Origin: Bacillota bacterium
Lineage (GTDB): Bacteria > Bacillota > Bacilli > Paenibacillales > Paenibacillaceae
Reading direction: 5' to 3'
Assembly: GCA_023460795.1 (NCBI GenBank)
Contig: JAEWPC010000018.1
Span: 124,001 to 188,000 of the forward strand
Length of the DNA: 64,000 nucleotides
Shown here: piece after piece, positions 23,326-30,681 of the stretch
Layout: each line of letters begins with the position of its first letter
How positions within the stretch are numbered: position 1 is the stretch's first letter
The notes under the pieces: generated by a model
Told to the model about the DNA's origin: nothing
Database searches by the model: none
What the model saw: the letters and a program-made list of their open reading frames with translations, nothing else
Position numbers and translations under genes: made by a program

Positions 23326-23850
23326 ATGCCCTTTCTGTTTCGTCCATGCAGATTCGAGATGGATCACGAGGCTTATATGCGGTTTCTGCTTCAGCATCAC
23401 GACGACCTGAACTTGCCCTATTCCTTCGCGATGAAGCTGAGCTTCCTGGCCAGTCCGCTCTTCAACGGAGATGCCATGCTGATCTTAGACGAGGAGCGGA
23501 ACGAGCTTGCCGGGGCCGTCGGCATCGTATACGGTACGGGCGCGGGCGGCTACAAGGACCGTCATATCGGCCAGATCGAGATCGCATATCTGCTGCCGGA
23601 ATACCGGCGAACGACCTTGTTCCTGAGCGGCTTGCGAGCGATGATCGGAATGATCAAGTTCGGCGAGCCGTCCGTGGAGCAACTGCAATTCTGGATCGCG
23701 GCGGACAACGACGAGCTGAGGGAGTTATTCTTGAGGCTTTCGGCGTTGCCGGATTCCTCGATGGAACTCGTTAACGGTATGGCGCATTATAAGGTGTCTC
23801 TGCAGTCGCTAGAGGCCTTGTGCCGCCGATTCCGCGAGGTTACTCATTAA
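23326..23850 (+). CDS. GNAT-like protein 2 of the peptide operon
   Basis: 174 residues. GNAT-like core IGQIEIAYLLPEYRRTTLFLSGLRAMIGMIK, then FWIAADNDELRELFLRLSALP. The acyl-CoA loop reads EYRRTTLFL rather than the consensus. The earlier part, MDHEAYMRFLLQHHDDLNLPY, has no clear motif. No ribosome site of its own: the ATG lies 3 bases after the peptide stop codon, so it depends on translation of the peptide. It is similar in size to GNAT-like protein 1 but not obviously a close copy. A strong terminator follows. Confidence 0.7.
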   Translation: MPFLFRPCRFEMDHEAYMRFLLQHHDDLNLPYSFAMKLSFLASPLFNGDAMLILDEERNELAGAVGIVYGTGAGGYKDRHIGQIEIAYLLPEYRRTTLFLSGLRAMIGMIKFGEPSVEQLQFWIAADNDELRELFLRLSALPDSSMELVNGMAHYKVSLQSLEALCRRFREVTH

Positions 23851-23862
23851 CGCGTCATCAAT

Positions 23863-23912
23863 AAAAGCGATTCCCACCCGACGATATCATTGGCGGATGG
23901 GAATCGCTTTTT
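23863..23912. terminator. Bidirectional terminator ending the peptide operon
   Basis: AAAAGCGATTCCCA (23863-23876) pairs with TGGGAATCGCTTTT, ending in TTTTT. It closes the plus-strand exporter/GNAT/peptide unit and also the convergent DinB gene. Confidence 0.9.
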
Positions 23913-23920
23913 GAGTTGTA

Positions 23921-24421
23921 TTAGGTGAAAAGCCCACCTAAACGATCGTCGGCTGGCGGTGGGTAACCCAAACGCCGTGCCATCGAAAGGATTTGACCTT
24001 TGTGGTGAAATTCATGAGTTTGCGTGTGCGTCAACAACAGCAAGGGAGAAGGGGTTTTCGGGTAACCCAGCCAGCTCTCGTCCTGCTCGATGGGTTCAAG
24101 CCAGCGGTCGCGATATTCGTCGAAGAACCGTTGCACGAGTTCATCCGTTTCCGCGAATCGTTCACGGACGAACTTTACATCGGCGCCTTCCATTTCATCT
24201 ACATCAATATCCCTGTGCTCGTCTATCTTCTTAAAGGCGAAAGATCCTAACCACCATGTATAACAGTCAACAACATGAAGGTAGGTTCGAATAATCGTTC
24301 CGTGGCCATACTCGGGAATCCTCTGATTCAATATTCGATGAGGAATTTCATCCAAGAACGCGAACATATTGCTTCTGGCTTCTCTGACCCAATCGTATTG
24401 TTGCTGCAACCCTTCCAACAT
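23921..24421 (-). CDS. DinB-family protein
   Basis: 166 residues, four-helix DinB/YfiT fold with the three metal-type histidines: HVVDC around residue 53 and HTQTHEFHHKGQ near residue 135. These are putative metal-dependent thiol transferases or hydrolases. The start at 24421 follows AAGGAGAGG; frames opening further upstream run into the VOC gene. It lies 10 bases after the VOC gene and is probably co-transcribed. A degraded paralogue is found at 47.6-47.8 kb next to another VOC gene. Confidence 0.9.
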   Translation of the reverse strand: MLEGLQQQYDWVREARSNMFAFLDEIPHRILNQRIPEYGHGTIIRTYLHVVDCYTWWLGSFAFKKIDEHRDIDVDEMEGADVKFVRERFAETDELVQRFFDEYRDRWLEPIEQDESWLGYPKTPSPLLLLTHTQTHEFHHKGQILSMARRLGYPPPADDRLGGLFT

Positions 24422-24431
24422 CAACCTCTCC

Positions 24432-24851
24432 TTATCCCTTTCTGAAACTATTCTTCTGAGCGAAATACGGCGTTTGCCCCGTTTCCTCCACAATGTTTAC
24501 CGGGTTACCGTCGGTATCGAACACTTCGAAGAACCTATACCCGTCTTCTACGTGGATTTCGCTTAGTTCCGCGCCTTTTGCCTTGAGCTGCTCATACGAA
24601 CGGTCAATATCGTACGAAGTGAAATTATAGTACGGCATTCTGTCCTTGCCTGAATCGAATTGGACAGGCTGCGGTTGTTCCACTTTCCATAATAAAACCA
24701 GCGTTTGGCCGCCAGGAAACGCCAGTCCGACACGCTGATCAGTCTTCTCGATCATCTCTAGATCGAACATACGAACATACCACTCCGCAGAGCGCGACAC
24801 GTCCGTCACGGGAATGAAAATGCTGGCTACGAATGCGATAATTTGGCTCAT
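24432..24851 (-). CDS. VOC (glyoxalase/dioxygenase fold) protein
   Basis: 139 residues, two beta-alpha-beta-beta-beta modules (FIPVTDVSRSAEWYVRMFDLE; YNFTSYDIDRSYEQLKAKGAEL) ending in FEVFDTDGNPVNIVE. The second module keeps a Glu metal-ligand position but the first lacks an obvious His, so a binding rather than catalytic role is possible. ATG at 24851 with AAAGGAGAG nine bases upstream. Precedes the DinB gene. Confidence 0.88.
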   Translation of the reverse strand: MSQIIAFVASIFIPVTDVSRSAEWYVRMFDLEMIEKTDQRVGLAFPGGQTLVLLWKVEQPQPVQFDSGKDRMPYYNFTSYDIDRSYEQLKAKGAELSEIHVEDGYRFFEVFDTDGNPVNIVEETGQTPYFAQKNSFRKG

Positions 24852-24939
24852 AGATTTCAAGCTCTCCTTTACCCTGTTGATTTGTTATTGATTCTACTCT
24901 ATATAACGAAGAATGGTCAGGCGCAGATACGGGCTGAAT

Positions 24940-24985
24940 AAAAAAACAGAGCAACGGCATCTTCCTGCCGTGCTCTGCATGAAAC
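24940..24985 (-). terminator. Terminator of asd
   Basis: On the minus strand CAGAGC-AC-GGCA pairs with TGCC-GTT-GCTCTG and runs into TTTTTTT, just after the asd stop. Confidence 0.85.
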
Positions 24986-24997
24986 CTGCGATTAGAA

Positions 24998-26083
24998 TCA
25001 CTTCGCCTTAATATATCCTTCCGCCGTCAACAGCTCCGCGATCAGCACGGCACCGCCGGCCGCGCCGCGAAGCGTGTTGTGCGACAGTCCGACGAACTTA
25101 TAGTCGTACAGGGAATCTTCGCGCAGTCTGCCTGCCGATACGCCCATGCCGCCTTCGAGATCCCGGTCGAGCTTCGTCTGCGGACGGTTGTCTTCCTCGA
25201 AATACGTAATGAATTGCTTCGGCGCGCTCGGAAGCTCCAGCTCCTGCGGACGCCCCTTGAAGCTTCTCCATAGCTCGAGAATTTGTTCCTTCGTAGGCTT
25301 CTTCTCGAACGAGACGAATACGGTCGCCAAGTGGCCGTCCGTTACCGGCACGCGGATGCATTGCGTCGTAATGTGCGGGCCTTCGGCTTTGACGATGGCG
25401 CCGTTCTCCACGCTGCCCCAGATGCGTAGCGGTTCCTGCTCGCTCTTCTCTTCCTCGCCGCCGATGTACGGGATGACGTTATCGAGCATCTCCGGCCAAT
25501 CGGTGAAGTTCTTGCCCGCTCCGGAGATCGCTTGGTAGGTCGAAGCCACGACCGTCTTCGGCTTGAACGCTTGAAGCGCATGCAGCATCGGCACGTAGCT
25601 TTGGATCGAGCAGTTCGGCTTGACGGCAATGAAGCCCGTCTCGGTGCCCAGACGCTTGCGCTGAGCCGCAATCACTTCAAGATGTCCCGCGTTGATCTCC
25701 GGAATGACCATCGGCACGTCAGGCGTCCAGCGGTGAGCGGAGTTGTTGGAGACGACCGGCGTTCCCGTCTTGGCGTAGGCCTCTTCGAGCGCCTTAATCT
25801 CTTCCTTCTTCATATCCACCGCGCAGAAAATAAAATCGACGCCAGCTGCGACTTCTTCCACTTTAGATGCGTCCTGCACGACGATCGATTTGACTTCCTC
25901 CGGAATCGGAGTGTCGAGCTTCCACCGGCCTTGCACGGCTTGCTCGTACGTCTTGCCCGCGGAGCCTGCGCTCGCGGCGATCGCCGTTACTTTAAACCAA
26001 GGATGCCCATCGAGCAGCTGCATGAAGCGTTGCCCCACCATACCCGTTCCGCCGACGATGCCGACTTTCAATACTTGCGTCAT
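24998..26083 (-). CDS. asd: Aspartate-semialdehyde dehydrogenase (archaeal/fungal-type branch)
   Basis: 361 residues. NADP-binding motif VGIVGGTGMVGQRF at the N-terminus, active-site Cys in VKPNCSIQSYVPML, IPEIN and the catalytic His region GHLATVFVS. SNNSAHRW and the ending GLSHNTLRGAAGGAVLIAE are typical of the branch shared with archaea and fungi, different from the usual Bacillus Asd. It makes aspartate semialdehyde for lysine, threonine and methionine synthesis. The start at 26083 follows GGGGAGAACGAGG; an upstream ATG at 26128 abuts the leader terminator. Controlled by a T-box leader. Confidence 0.95.
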   Translation of the reverse strand: MTQVLKVGIVGGTGMVGQRFMQLLDGHPWFKVTAIAASAGSAGKTYEQAVQGRWKLDTPIPEEVKSIVVQDASKVEEVAAGVDFIFCAVDMKKEEIKALEEAYAKTGTPVVSNNSAHRWTPDVPMVIPEINAGHLEVIAAQRKRLGTETGFIAVKPNCSIQSYVPMLHALQAFKPKTVVASTYQAISGAGKNFTDWPEMLDNVIPYIGGEEEKSEQEPLRIWGSVENGAIVKAEGPHITTQCIRVPVTDGHLATVFVSFEKKPTKEQILELWRSFKGRPQELELPSAPKQFITYFEEDNRPQTKLDRDLEGGMGVSAGRLREDSLYDYKFVGLSHNTLRGAAGGAVLIAELLTAEGYIKAK

Positions 26084-26128
26084 AACCTCGTTCTCCCCTA
26101 TCGCTATATTTTCTGTTTCTATGACCAT

Positions 26129-26427
26129 AAAAAAATCCCGTTCCTAAGACTGTCTCCAGCCTTAGGGACGAGATTGGTTTCCCGTGGTACCACCCTAGGT
26201 TCGCGGATCTGTCGCCAGTTCCGCCTCATCGAGTATCGCGTCCGAACGCGCGCGCATACTCTTGCTCTGTAACAGGAGCACCTGGCGCGACATCTCCCGT
26301 ACGAACGACGGGTTCCGAAGCGCTGCTCAGAGTCTTTATTCGATAACGTCCCTTTGCTCCTTCGCAGCTACCGGAGCTCTCTGTGAAAGAAACCGATTAT
26401 CTACTCGTCTCTTCATCGCAGTTATTG
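26129..26427 (-). promoter_or_regulatory. T-box leader of asd
   Basis: Minus-strand leader with the invariant T-box sequence AGGGTGGTACCACGG (26196-26182) and a following terminator (CTCGTCCCTAAG with CTTAGGAACGGGA, then TTTTTTT at 26135-26129). A 5' Stem I begins with GAAGAGACGAGTA and has an AGAGAGCTCCGGTAGCTG distal region. Uncharged tRNA binding would form the antiterminator and switch asd on. By manual folding the specifier region reads GAATAAAGA; I could not fix the codon (AAU or AAA are the candidates), so the sensed amino acid is open. Confidence 0.9.
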
Positions 26428-26433
26428 AGAATC

Positions 26434-26463
26434 ATTGTAGCAAATGTACCGCCTAGTCGTAAA
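26434..26463 (-). promoter_or_regulatory. Promoter of the asd T-box transcript
   Basis: Minus strand TTTACG (26463-26458), 18-base spacer, TACAAT (26439-26434); transcription would begin near 26427, just before the T-box Stem I. Confidence 0.6.
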
Positions 26464-26492
26464 TGGGTATTTGCCTGGCAGAATCGATCCGG

Positions 26493-26529
26493 ACAAAAAC
26501 GCCAACCCCCGCGAAGGAAGTTGACGTTT
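26493..26529 (-). terminator. Terminator of the zinc-ribbon small gene
   Basis: On the minus strand AAACGTCAAC pairs with GTTGGCGTTT (one mismatch), followed by TTTTTG. It lies 17 bases after the small gene's stop and upstream of the asd promoter. Confidence 0.8.
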
Positions 26530-26545
26530 ATCTTGCCTATTCTCA

Positions 26546-26704
26546 CTAGGCTTTCGAGCATCGCTTGCACACTTGAACCTGGCTGCCATCCGTCTGAGTT
26601 CTCGAATACAACAGCTTGATTCTGGATGCCGAGCAGACCGGACATGTCCCCCTGCCTCTCGAAGGCATCTTCCAAAGCGATCTTCCTCTGTATGGTTTGG
26701 ACAT
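26546..26704 (-). CDS. 52-residue zinc-ribbon-like protein
   Basis: The frame begins MSKPYRGRSLWKMPSRGRGT and contains two CxxC pairs, Cys21-Cys24 (CPVC) and Cys46-Cys49 (CKRC), separated by RIKLLYSRTQ. A basic N-terminus and a treble-clef-like pair of knuckles suggest a small RNA- or DNA-binding zinc protein. Start fixed by GGAGGTG six bases before ATG. It has its own terminator. I have a general recollection of similar small conserved Bacillales proteins but cannot name a family. Confidence 0.75.
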   Translation of the reverse strand: MSKPYRGRSLWKMPSRGRGTCPVCSASRIKLLYSRTQTDGSQVQVCKRCSKA

Positions 26705-26809
26705 AGCCCTCACCTCCATTCTAACTCCATTGGCGTTGTCTTCATCTTACTCGTCTGAAAGGTACGATAATATATAAAGAACGCTTAAAACCATTTACTG
26801 CTCAACCCT

Positions 26810-26850
26810 ATAAAAACAGCCACAAAGGAGTCGATTCCCTTGTGGCTGCC
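26810..26850 (-). terminator. Terminator of the CD3324-family gene
   Basis: CAGCCACAA...TTGTGGCTG hairpin (26817-26848) followed on the minus strand by TTTTTATAG. Confidence 0.88.
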
Positions 26851-26851
26851 G

Positions 26852-27124
26852 CTAATCTATTTTTTTGGAGTACACGATCTTCTTAATGCTTTCGCAAGAA
26901 AGACAGAATCGATTCGTCAACTGTTCGATCGTCTCGCCGGCCGAGAAGCTTCGGCGAATTTCGTCGTTCCTCTGTTTCAAGTACGCACGGACCCCCGAGT
27001 TTTCGCCCCATTTTTTGCGCGAGCGTTCGGGAGTGGGGATATATACCATCCCGCCTTGGACGTATTTCTGCACTTCCTTCAGTAGATCCTCCGGAAGAAT
27101 AACATCGGCGTTCACATATTTCAT
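26852..27124 (-). CDS. CD3324-family (Mor-like) small DNA-binding protein
   Basis: 90 residues: MKYVNADVILPEDLLKEVQK, VYIPTPERSRKKWGENSG, then a helix-turn-helix ISAGETIEQLTNRF-CLSCESIKKIVYSKK. This pattern is that of the CD3324/Mor-like family common in Firmicutes; function not established. Flanked by its own terminator; no operon partner. Confidence 0.85.
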   Translation of the reverse strand: MKYVNADVILPEDLLKEVQKYVQGGMVYIPTPERSRKKWGENSGVRAYLKQRNDEIRRSFSAGETIEQLTNRFCLSCESIKKIVYSKKID

Positions 27125-27168
27125 TATAGGCTCTGCCCCTTAAAATTTTGTGGAAAATTTGTAAGGTA

Positions 27169-27272
27169 GCAAAGTCTAAACTACAAACAGCCGTCACCAT
27201 GCAAGGTTATTAGGCGGTAATTGAATCTTTAGCTCCATACAACAACCGCCGTTGTTTGTATTTTAGACTTTG
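27169..27272. repeat. Imperfect 22-bp inverted repeat in a gene-free stretch
   Basis: GCAAAGTCTAAACTACAAACA (27169-27189) is matched by the reverse complement of 27252-27272 with one mismatch; about 62 bases lie between. It could be a small mobile-element relic or a structured RNA. The rest of 27125-27594 shows no gene; it holds this repeat and the triple 11-bp repeat before the VWA gene. Confidence 0.6.
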
Positions 27273-27513
27273 CATGGAGCCCATCTGCTTAAATCTCGCC
27301 ATACGACAACCCTCCCGTCCACCGATTAGACTGATAATTCAAACCATCCATTCCATTATACTGGGAAAATTTGCTTGCTGATAGGTATAGAACATTTAGG
27401 TGCGTTTATTGCCTATACAAGGGGTTCCACTGCAAGGAAATCTTTTTTTGGAATTTTCTGTACCCTCTGCAACTTTCGTTCTTGACCCATCGTCTATCTC
27501 AATACAAACGGAT

Positions 27514-27546
27514 TGTAACATAACTGTAATATAACCGTAACATATC
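27514..27546 (+). promoter_or_regulatory. Three 11-bp direct repeats, Pho-box-like
   Basis: TGTAACATAAC, TGTAATATAAC, CGTAACATATC follow each other without gaps, 48 bases before the VWA lipoprotein gene. The exact 11-bp period on one face of the helix is how PhoB/PhoP-type (OmpR-family) regulators bind. Phosphate control is inferred from the pattern only. Confidence 0.5.
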
Positions 27547-27594
27547 TGAAACAGAATCAGAGGTTCGTCATTCGAGAAAATAGGGGGAAGTCGA

Positions 27595-29118
27595 ATGAAA
27601 AAAATGATGGGTATAGGGTTAGCGATTGTGCTTGGATTAACGATAACGGCATGCAGCGCAAGCAATGAGGACAACGACGCTGCCGACGCCAATTACGCGC
27701 CTGCAGCGAAAGCGTCTTCTCATTCACAGGCTGACTCTTCGTCCGCCGAGAAACCTGCTTCCCAACCATCCGCGGCGCCCTACGAAGACATGACCTTCGA
27801 GGATTACGGCACTCACCCTTTCGTCACGACGGAGGAAGATCATCTCTCCACCTTCGCTATGGACGTGGACACGGGCTCCTACACGATGGCTAGAAGCTTT
27901 ATCCAGAACGGCGATTTGCCCCCGCAGGAAGCGGTTAGGCTCGAGGAGTTCGTCAACTACTTCGACCTCAGCTACGAACCGCCGAAGAACGATACGTTCG
28001 CGATTCATGTCGACGCCGGACCAGCGCCTTTCGGGAACGAAGAGCTTAAGCTCGTCCGAGTCGGAATCAAGGGCAAGGAAATCGAATCCGACGAACGCAA
28101 GCAAGCGAATCTGACGTTCGTCGTCGACGTCTCCGGTTCGATGGATAAGGATAACCGCATCGGTCTTGTTAAGAGAAGCTTGAAAATACTCGTGAATCAG
28201 CTAGAGCCGACCGATCGAATCGGTATCGTCGTATATGGCTCCACCGCACGAACGGTGCTGAAGCCGACATCGGTTGAGGATGAGGACTCCATATTGGATG
28301 CGATCGACGGGCTGCAAATCGAAGGAGCGACTAATGCGGAAGCAGGTTTGCTGGAAGGGTACAAGATGGCTAGCAAGTTTTACGAGAAAGACGCGATCAA
28401 TCGCGTGATTCTATGCTCCGACGGCGTCGCCAACGTAGGCAAGACGGGGCCGGAGGATATTCTGGACACCATCCGGGATTACGCCGGACGCAGCATCTAC
28501 CTCAGCACCTTCGGGTTCGGCATGGACAATTACAATGACGTACTGATGGAACAGCTGGCGGACAAAGGCAATGGCACCTACGCCTACATCGACGATATCG
28601 ACGAATCGAAGAAAGTGTTCAGAGAGCAGCTCGCCGGCACGCTGCAGACGATCGCCAAGGATGCGAAGATTCAGGTCGACTTCGATCCGGACCAAGTGTC
28701 CCAATACCGTCTATTGGGTTACGAGAATCGCGCGATCGCAGACGAAGACTTCCGGAACAACCGGGTAGACGGCGGGGAGATCGGCGCAGGCCATACCGTT
28801 ACGGCGCTGTACGAAGTCCAATTGAAGAAGAGCGCCGGTAATAAGCCGTTAGGTACGGTAACCATCCGCTACAAAGACGTTGACGAGAAAAATAGATCGA
28901 AAGAAATATCGGAGAAGATCCGACTCTCCGAAGATTTGTCCGACGAAACCGAATTCATCGCTTCGGTAGCGGAATTCGCCGAAATCATGAAGAACCGCGA
29001 AGGTAACGAAGAGGAGCGTCTGCAGGACGTGTTGTCGTTGGCCCGGAGAACGGCTTCCACCGAACGTCAAGACGAGTTCACCGACCTGGTCGAAAGCGCC
29101 ATCGAGATCGGCGAGTAG
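27595..29118 (+). CDS. von Willebrand factor A lipoprotein (YfbK type)
   Basis: 507 residues. Lipoprotein signal peptide with lipobox LTITAC (Cys20), a Ser/Ala-rich linker, the family N-terminal segment (LSTFAMDVDTGSYTMARSFI, VRLEEFVNYFDLSY), then a VWA domain with a complete metal site (DVSGSMD, later a Thr in GATNAEAG and Asp in LCSDGVAN). The C-terminal 110 residues are the family's own domain. Outer face of the membrane; likely protein or metal binding, role unknown. ATG preceded by TAGGGGGAA. Confidence 0.93.
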   Translation: MKKMMGIGLAIVLGLTITACSASNEDNDAADANYAPAAKASSHSQADSSSAEKPASQPSAAPYEDMTFEDYGTHPFVTTEEDHLSTFAMDVDTGSYTMARSFIQNGDLPPQEAVRLEEFVNYFDLSYEPPKNDTFAIHVDAGPAPFGNEELKLVRVGIKGKEIESDERKQANLTFVVDVSGSMDKDNRIGLVKRSLKILVNQLEPTDRIGIVVYGSTARTVLKPTSVEDEDSILDAIDGLQIEGATNAEAGLLEGYKMASKFYEKDAINRVILCSDGVANVGKTGPEDILDTIRDYAGRSIYLSTFGFGMDNYNDVLMEQLADKGNGTYAYIDDIDESKKVFREQLAGTLQTIAKDAKIQVDFDPDQVSQYRLLGYENRAIADEDFRNNRVDGGEIGAGHTVTALYEVQLKKSAGNKPLGTVTIRYKDVDEKNRSKEISEKIRLSEDLSDETEFIASVAEFAEIMKNREGNEEERLQDVLSLARRTASTERQDEFTDLVESAIEIGE

Positions 29119-29126
29119 GGAAAGTG

Positions 29127-29167
29127 GAAAACCAGAGCACCGGCTACCCTCGCCGTGCTCTGGTTTT
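29127..29167. terminator. Terminator after the VWA gene
   Basis: AAAACCAGAGCAC pairs with GTGCTCTGGTTTT around a 14-base loop. Confidence 0.85.
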
Positions 29168-29351
29168 AGGTTGTTTCCTCACTACGAAATTGTACCGTCC
29201 ACTGTGGATTCTCCATGACGCCATCTAGTGACACAAATAATGGTTGGAATTCGATTTTACGTTCAATTCCGGGTATATTCTTTACTCAACAAGTGTAATA
29301 TACTCTTATTAGGAACAAAATAATAAAGAAGTGACCTTAAGGGGCTATTTT

Positions 29352-30488
29352 ATGGTAGCAATTAAAGGCGTTAAAAAATTACCGGTGAGTGTAAATTCTC
29401 AACAGGCAGCTGAGTTGTTTATGAAATTAGCCAATTTTTCTTCAGAAATTGGTAGACTAGATGAAAAGTTTAAACGTTCTATATTGAAGTCAGATTTAAT
29501 TAATACTTTAGCGTTAAAGGAATCTGTTCAGTCCACACGAATCGAAGGTACACAGGTTACTTTTACAGATATAATAGAACATAGTCACAAATCTGAACAA
29601 AAATCGGAGCATATCGAGGTGCTGAATTATCAAAAAGCACTTACTCTTGGTCAAGAGAGAATTAGAAACGGATATCCACTTACTACTCGCCTCATTTTAG
29701 AGTTACACACAACATTAATGGATGGACCAGCGAGAGGTACCAACATTGCAAATGGTGAATTTAGAAAAGTTCCAAACTGGATCGGGCCCACAAAAAGGTT
29801 TGAAGATGCTGTTTATATTCCCGTACCCGCGAACGCAATCGAAGAATACATGGAGAACTGGGAGTTTTTTGCAAACAAACATCCGTATGACGAGAAATTG
29901 GATACCTCTCATTTGCATAAAGAAGCATTTATTTTAGATGAGGATACTCACCCTCTTCTAAAAGTAGCTATTCTGCATGCACAATTCGAATCTATTCATC
30001 CATTTTTAGATGGTAATGGGCGTTTAGGAAGAATACTAATTGCACTGTTTATGATGCAATCTAAACAAATATCTAGCCCTATATTCTTTGTAAGTGAAGA
30101 ATTAGAGAAACAACGTTCAAGGTATTATCATTTACTAAACGAAACAAGAGGAGACAATCCTACTTGGTTTAACTGGTTGAATTTTTTCTTAGATGCATCA
30201 AAGCGTATGGCCGATAAATTAAATACATTGCTAGATAATGCTGAAGGGTTAGCCTTAAATGGATTGAAAAAATGTGATACTCACTCCCAAAAGCAAATTT
30301 ATTTATTAACTTTTAGATACCCTAATATAACTGCTAATCAAGTATCAGAACAGTTTAAAATAGCACCTGTAACTGCTAGGAGAGTTTTAAATTCATTAAG
30401 TGAACTTGGTCTTATTTTCAAAGACCCTACTCAAAAAAGGAATATCGAGTATTTCAACTATGATTTATTAGATTTATTGGATCACTAA
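29352..30488 (+). CDS. Fic-family AMPylase-type protein with N-terminal inhibitory motif
   Basis: 378 residues. Fic core HPFLDGNGRLGR at 216-227 is complete, with the catalytic His216. An N-terminal inhibitory motif SxxxEG (Ser61...Glu65-Gly66, in QSTRIEGT) marks a class II self-inhibited Fic. The C-terminus is a winged helix (TANQVSEQFKIAPVTARRVL), so it may also bind DNA. It transfers AMP (or another nucleotide) to protein hydroxyls. Base and codon use are clearly more AT-rich than the neighbours, a sign of transfer. ATG at 29352 has AAGGGGC upstream; an in-frame GTG at 29331 is less likely. No antitoxin gene is adjacent, in keeping with the built-in motif. Confidence 0.93.
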   Translation: MVAIKGVKKLPVSVNSQQAAELFMKLANFSSEIGRLDEKFKRSILKSDLINTLALKESVQSTRIEGTQVTFTDIIEHSHKSEQKSEHIEVLNYQKALTLGQERIRNGYPLTTRLILELHTTLMDGPARGTNIANGEFRKVPNWIGPTKRFEDAVYIPVPANAIEEYMENWEFFANKHPYDEKLDTSHLHKEAFILDEDTHPLLKVAILHAQFESIHPFLDGNGRLGRILIALFMMQSKQISSPIFFVSEELEKQRSRYYHLLNETRGDNPTWFNWLNFFLDASKRMADKLNTLLDNAEGLALNGLKKCDTHSQKQIYLLTFRYPNITANQVSEQFKIAPVTARRVLNSLSELGLIFKDPTQKRNIEYFNYDLLDLLDH

Positions 30489-30528
30489 GTAGACTAATTT
30501 ACAGGTATGCCTTACAACTAAAATATTA

Positions 30529-30564
30529 AAGGCCAGAATCCTGAACACTGGAATTCTGGCCTTC
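30529..30564. terminator. Hairpin between the Fic and GH105 genes
   Basis: AAGGCCAGAAT pairs with ATTCTGGCCTT (11 bp, 10-base loop), flanked by A/T-rich sequence on both sides, serving both converging genes. The remaining gap to 30681 holds nothing I can identify. Confidence 0.8.
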
Positions 30565-30681
30565 ATTAATTCATTGTTCAGTAAGTACTGCTATACTCTT
30601 TCCCGCTCGTTGCCACCGGATTTTCTCGGTTAGAAATCCAATCTCTCCAACTGCAAACGTATAACTGGATCCAAGAAATAA

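Noticed and set aside
26397..26675. A 92-codon minus-strand frame with a TTG start
   Set aside because: It is the alternative frame of the 52-residue zinc-ribbon gene, runs through that gene's terminator and into the asd promoter and T-box.
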